From: Rotaria sp. Silwood1
Lineage: Eukaryota > Rotifera > Eurotatoria > Philodinida > Philodinidae
Direction of reading: 5' to 3'
Assembly: GCA_905250075.1 (NCBI GenBank)
Contig: CAJNOP010000012.1
Location: 3,851,775-3,915,774, forward strand
DNA length: 64,000 bases
A program made the translations under genes and the position numbers. This document shows positions 63,490-64,000 of this stretch, piece by piece; the stretch's first letter is position 1; each line of letters opens with the position of its first letter. The notes beneath the pieces are model-generated. The model was given only the letters and a program-made list of their open reading frames with translations. It was not told the origin of the DNA and searched no databases.

Positions 63490-64000
63490 AATAATGGCAT
63501 AAAATTGATATTTTTATTTATTGTCTTATAGAACTGTATGAAACATAATAGATGATATTACTTAGGGCGTATCAAAAATTAGTGGTGCACGTACTTCAAT
63601 TTCTTATTAGAAGCGTAAAGAAACTTTTTCTATATATGGACTAATAGTAAAAACGACGCTCTATTTTCCTGTATTATTACATCACTTTTGAAATAGTGTC
63701 ATAATAATAAAACTTCGATAAGATCTGTTTAGTTATCATATGTGACAGTTACATTAATTCATATTGCCTTCGATATATATTTTCTTCTTAATCTTCTCTT
63801 TTCTTTTAATGCCTAACCTTCTCTATATATTAGGATATACAAACAGCAATGACGACAGTAGAAAGTACATTCGTTGAATCTATTTATCGAACGTTTTTCT
63901 CTACTTTTCTTTCTTCAGAGAATACATAAACTCGATTACACCACGATGTAACGATTTAGAATTTGCTTTGATTACTGAAGTTTCGTTTGATCAACTTTCT
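63490..64000. other. window end, possible partial exon
   Basis: No firm gene. After an acceptor-like CTTTTCTTTCTTCAG at about 63919 one frame stays open to the window end (REYINSITPRCNDLEFALIT...), so a gene may begin here and continue outside the window. Confidence 0.25.

Overview
The window looks like a segment of a small, AT-rich animal nuclear genome. My best guess is a bdelloid rotifer. The reasons are typical metazoan genes (zinc transporter ZnT5, Spalt, cyclin Y, AMPK beta, ARF, TFIIIC90, RPS2, TATDN1, ROMO1, U2 snRNA), mostly very short introns of about 55-80 bp with GT/AG ends, two genes of bacterial type (an EEP-fold hydrolase and an LdhA-like D-lactate dehydrogenase), and closely packed same-strand genes that start just after AG acceptors, as expected if spliced-leader trans-splicing occurs. 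The species call is inference. I saw nothing prokaryotic or viral in the layout. All exon joins were read by eye from GT/AG sites and reading frame.

Layout. 1-2.1 kb: no intact gene, one decayed coding remnant. 2.1-5.1 kb (-): ZnT5-like zinc transporter, 7 exons. 5.1-10.2 kb: gene-poor, with a second broken coding remnant. 10.3-11.2 kb (+): two small membrane/secreted proteins. 12.9-15.1 kb (-): RING / TRAF-type zinc finger / TPR protein. 15.1-18.5 kb: AT-rich, probable regulatory or 5' UTR sequence of the following Spalt (sal/SALL) gene, 18.6-21.3 kb (+). 23.2-24.0 kb (+): intronless bacterial-type EEP hydrolase. 24.8-25.8 kb: an unusual fold-back element packed with GGAATTCC-like words. 26.9-28.2 kb (+): intronless, divergent eRF1 with a changed NIKS motif, followed by a 30-base A tract. 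28.6-29.2 kb (-): Ly6/three-finger protein. 29.8-32.3 kb (+): cyclin Y. 34.0-35.2 kb (-): disordered protein of unknown function. 35.7-38.2 kb (+) TATDN1 and 38.2-39.4 kb (+) RPS2, only 79 bp apart. 40.8-42.0 kb (+): bacterial-type D-lactate dehydrogenase with one intron. 42.9-44.1 kb: a segment flanked by inverted CACCCA/TGGGTG-rich repeats. 45.6-50.0 kb (-): a tight cluster of four genes ending in a large IRG-like GTPase with a Cys-rich N-terminus. 50.8-51.6 kb (-): ARF1-type GTPase. 53.2-56.2 kb (+): GTF3C4/TFIIIC90. 56.9-59.0 kb (+): AMPK beta. 59.2-60.1 kb: a TA-flanked mariner-like element with about 300 bp inverted repeats. 62.0-62.2 kb: U2 snRNA. 62.8-63.1 kb (-): ROMO1.

Most of the genes are unrelated housekeeping, signalling and developmental genes. 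The likely functional groupings are positional: TATDN1-RPS2 and the 45.6-50.0 kb cluster could each be an operon resolved by trans-splicing. The accessory content (EEP hydrolase, D-LDH, eRF1 copy, IRG-like GTPase, fold-back and mariner-like elements, decayed coding remnants) gives the window its interest.
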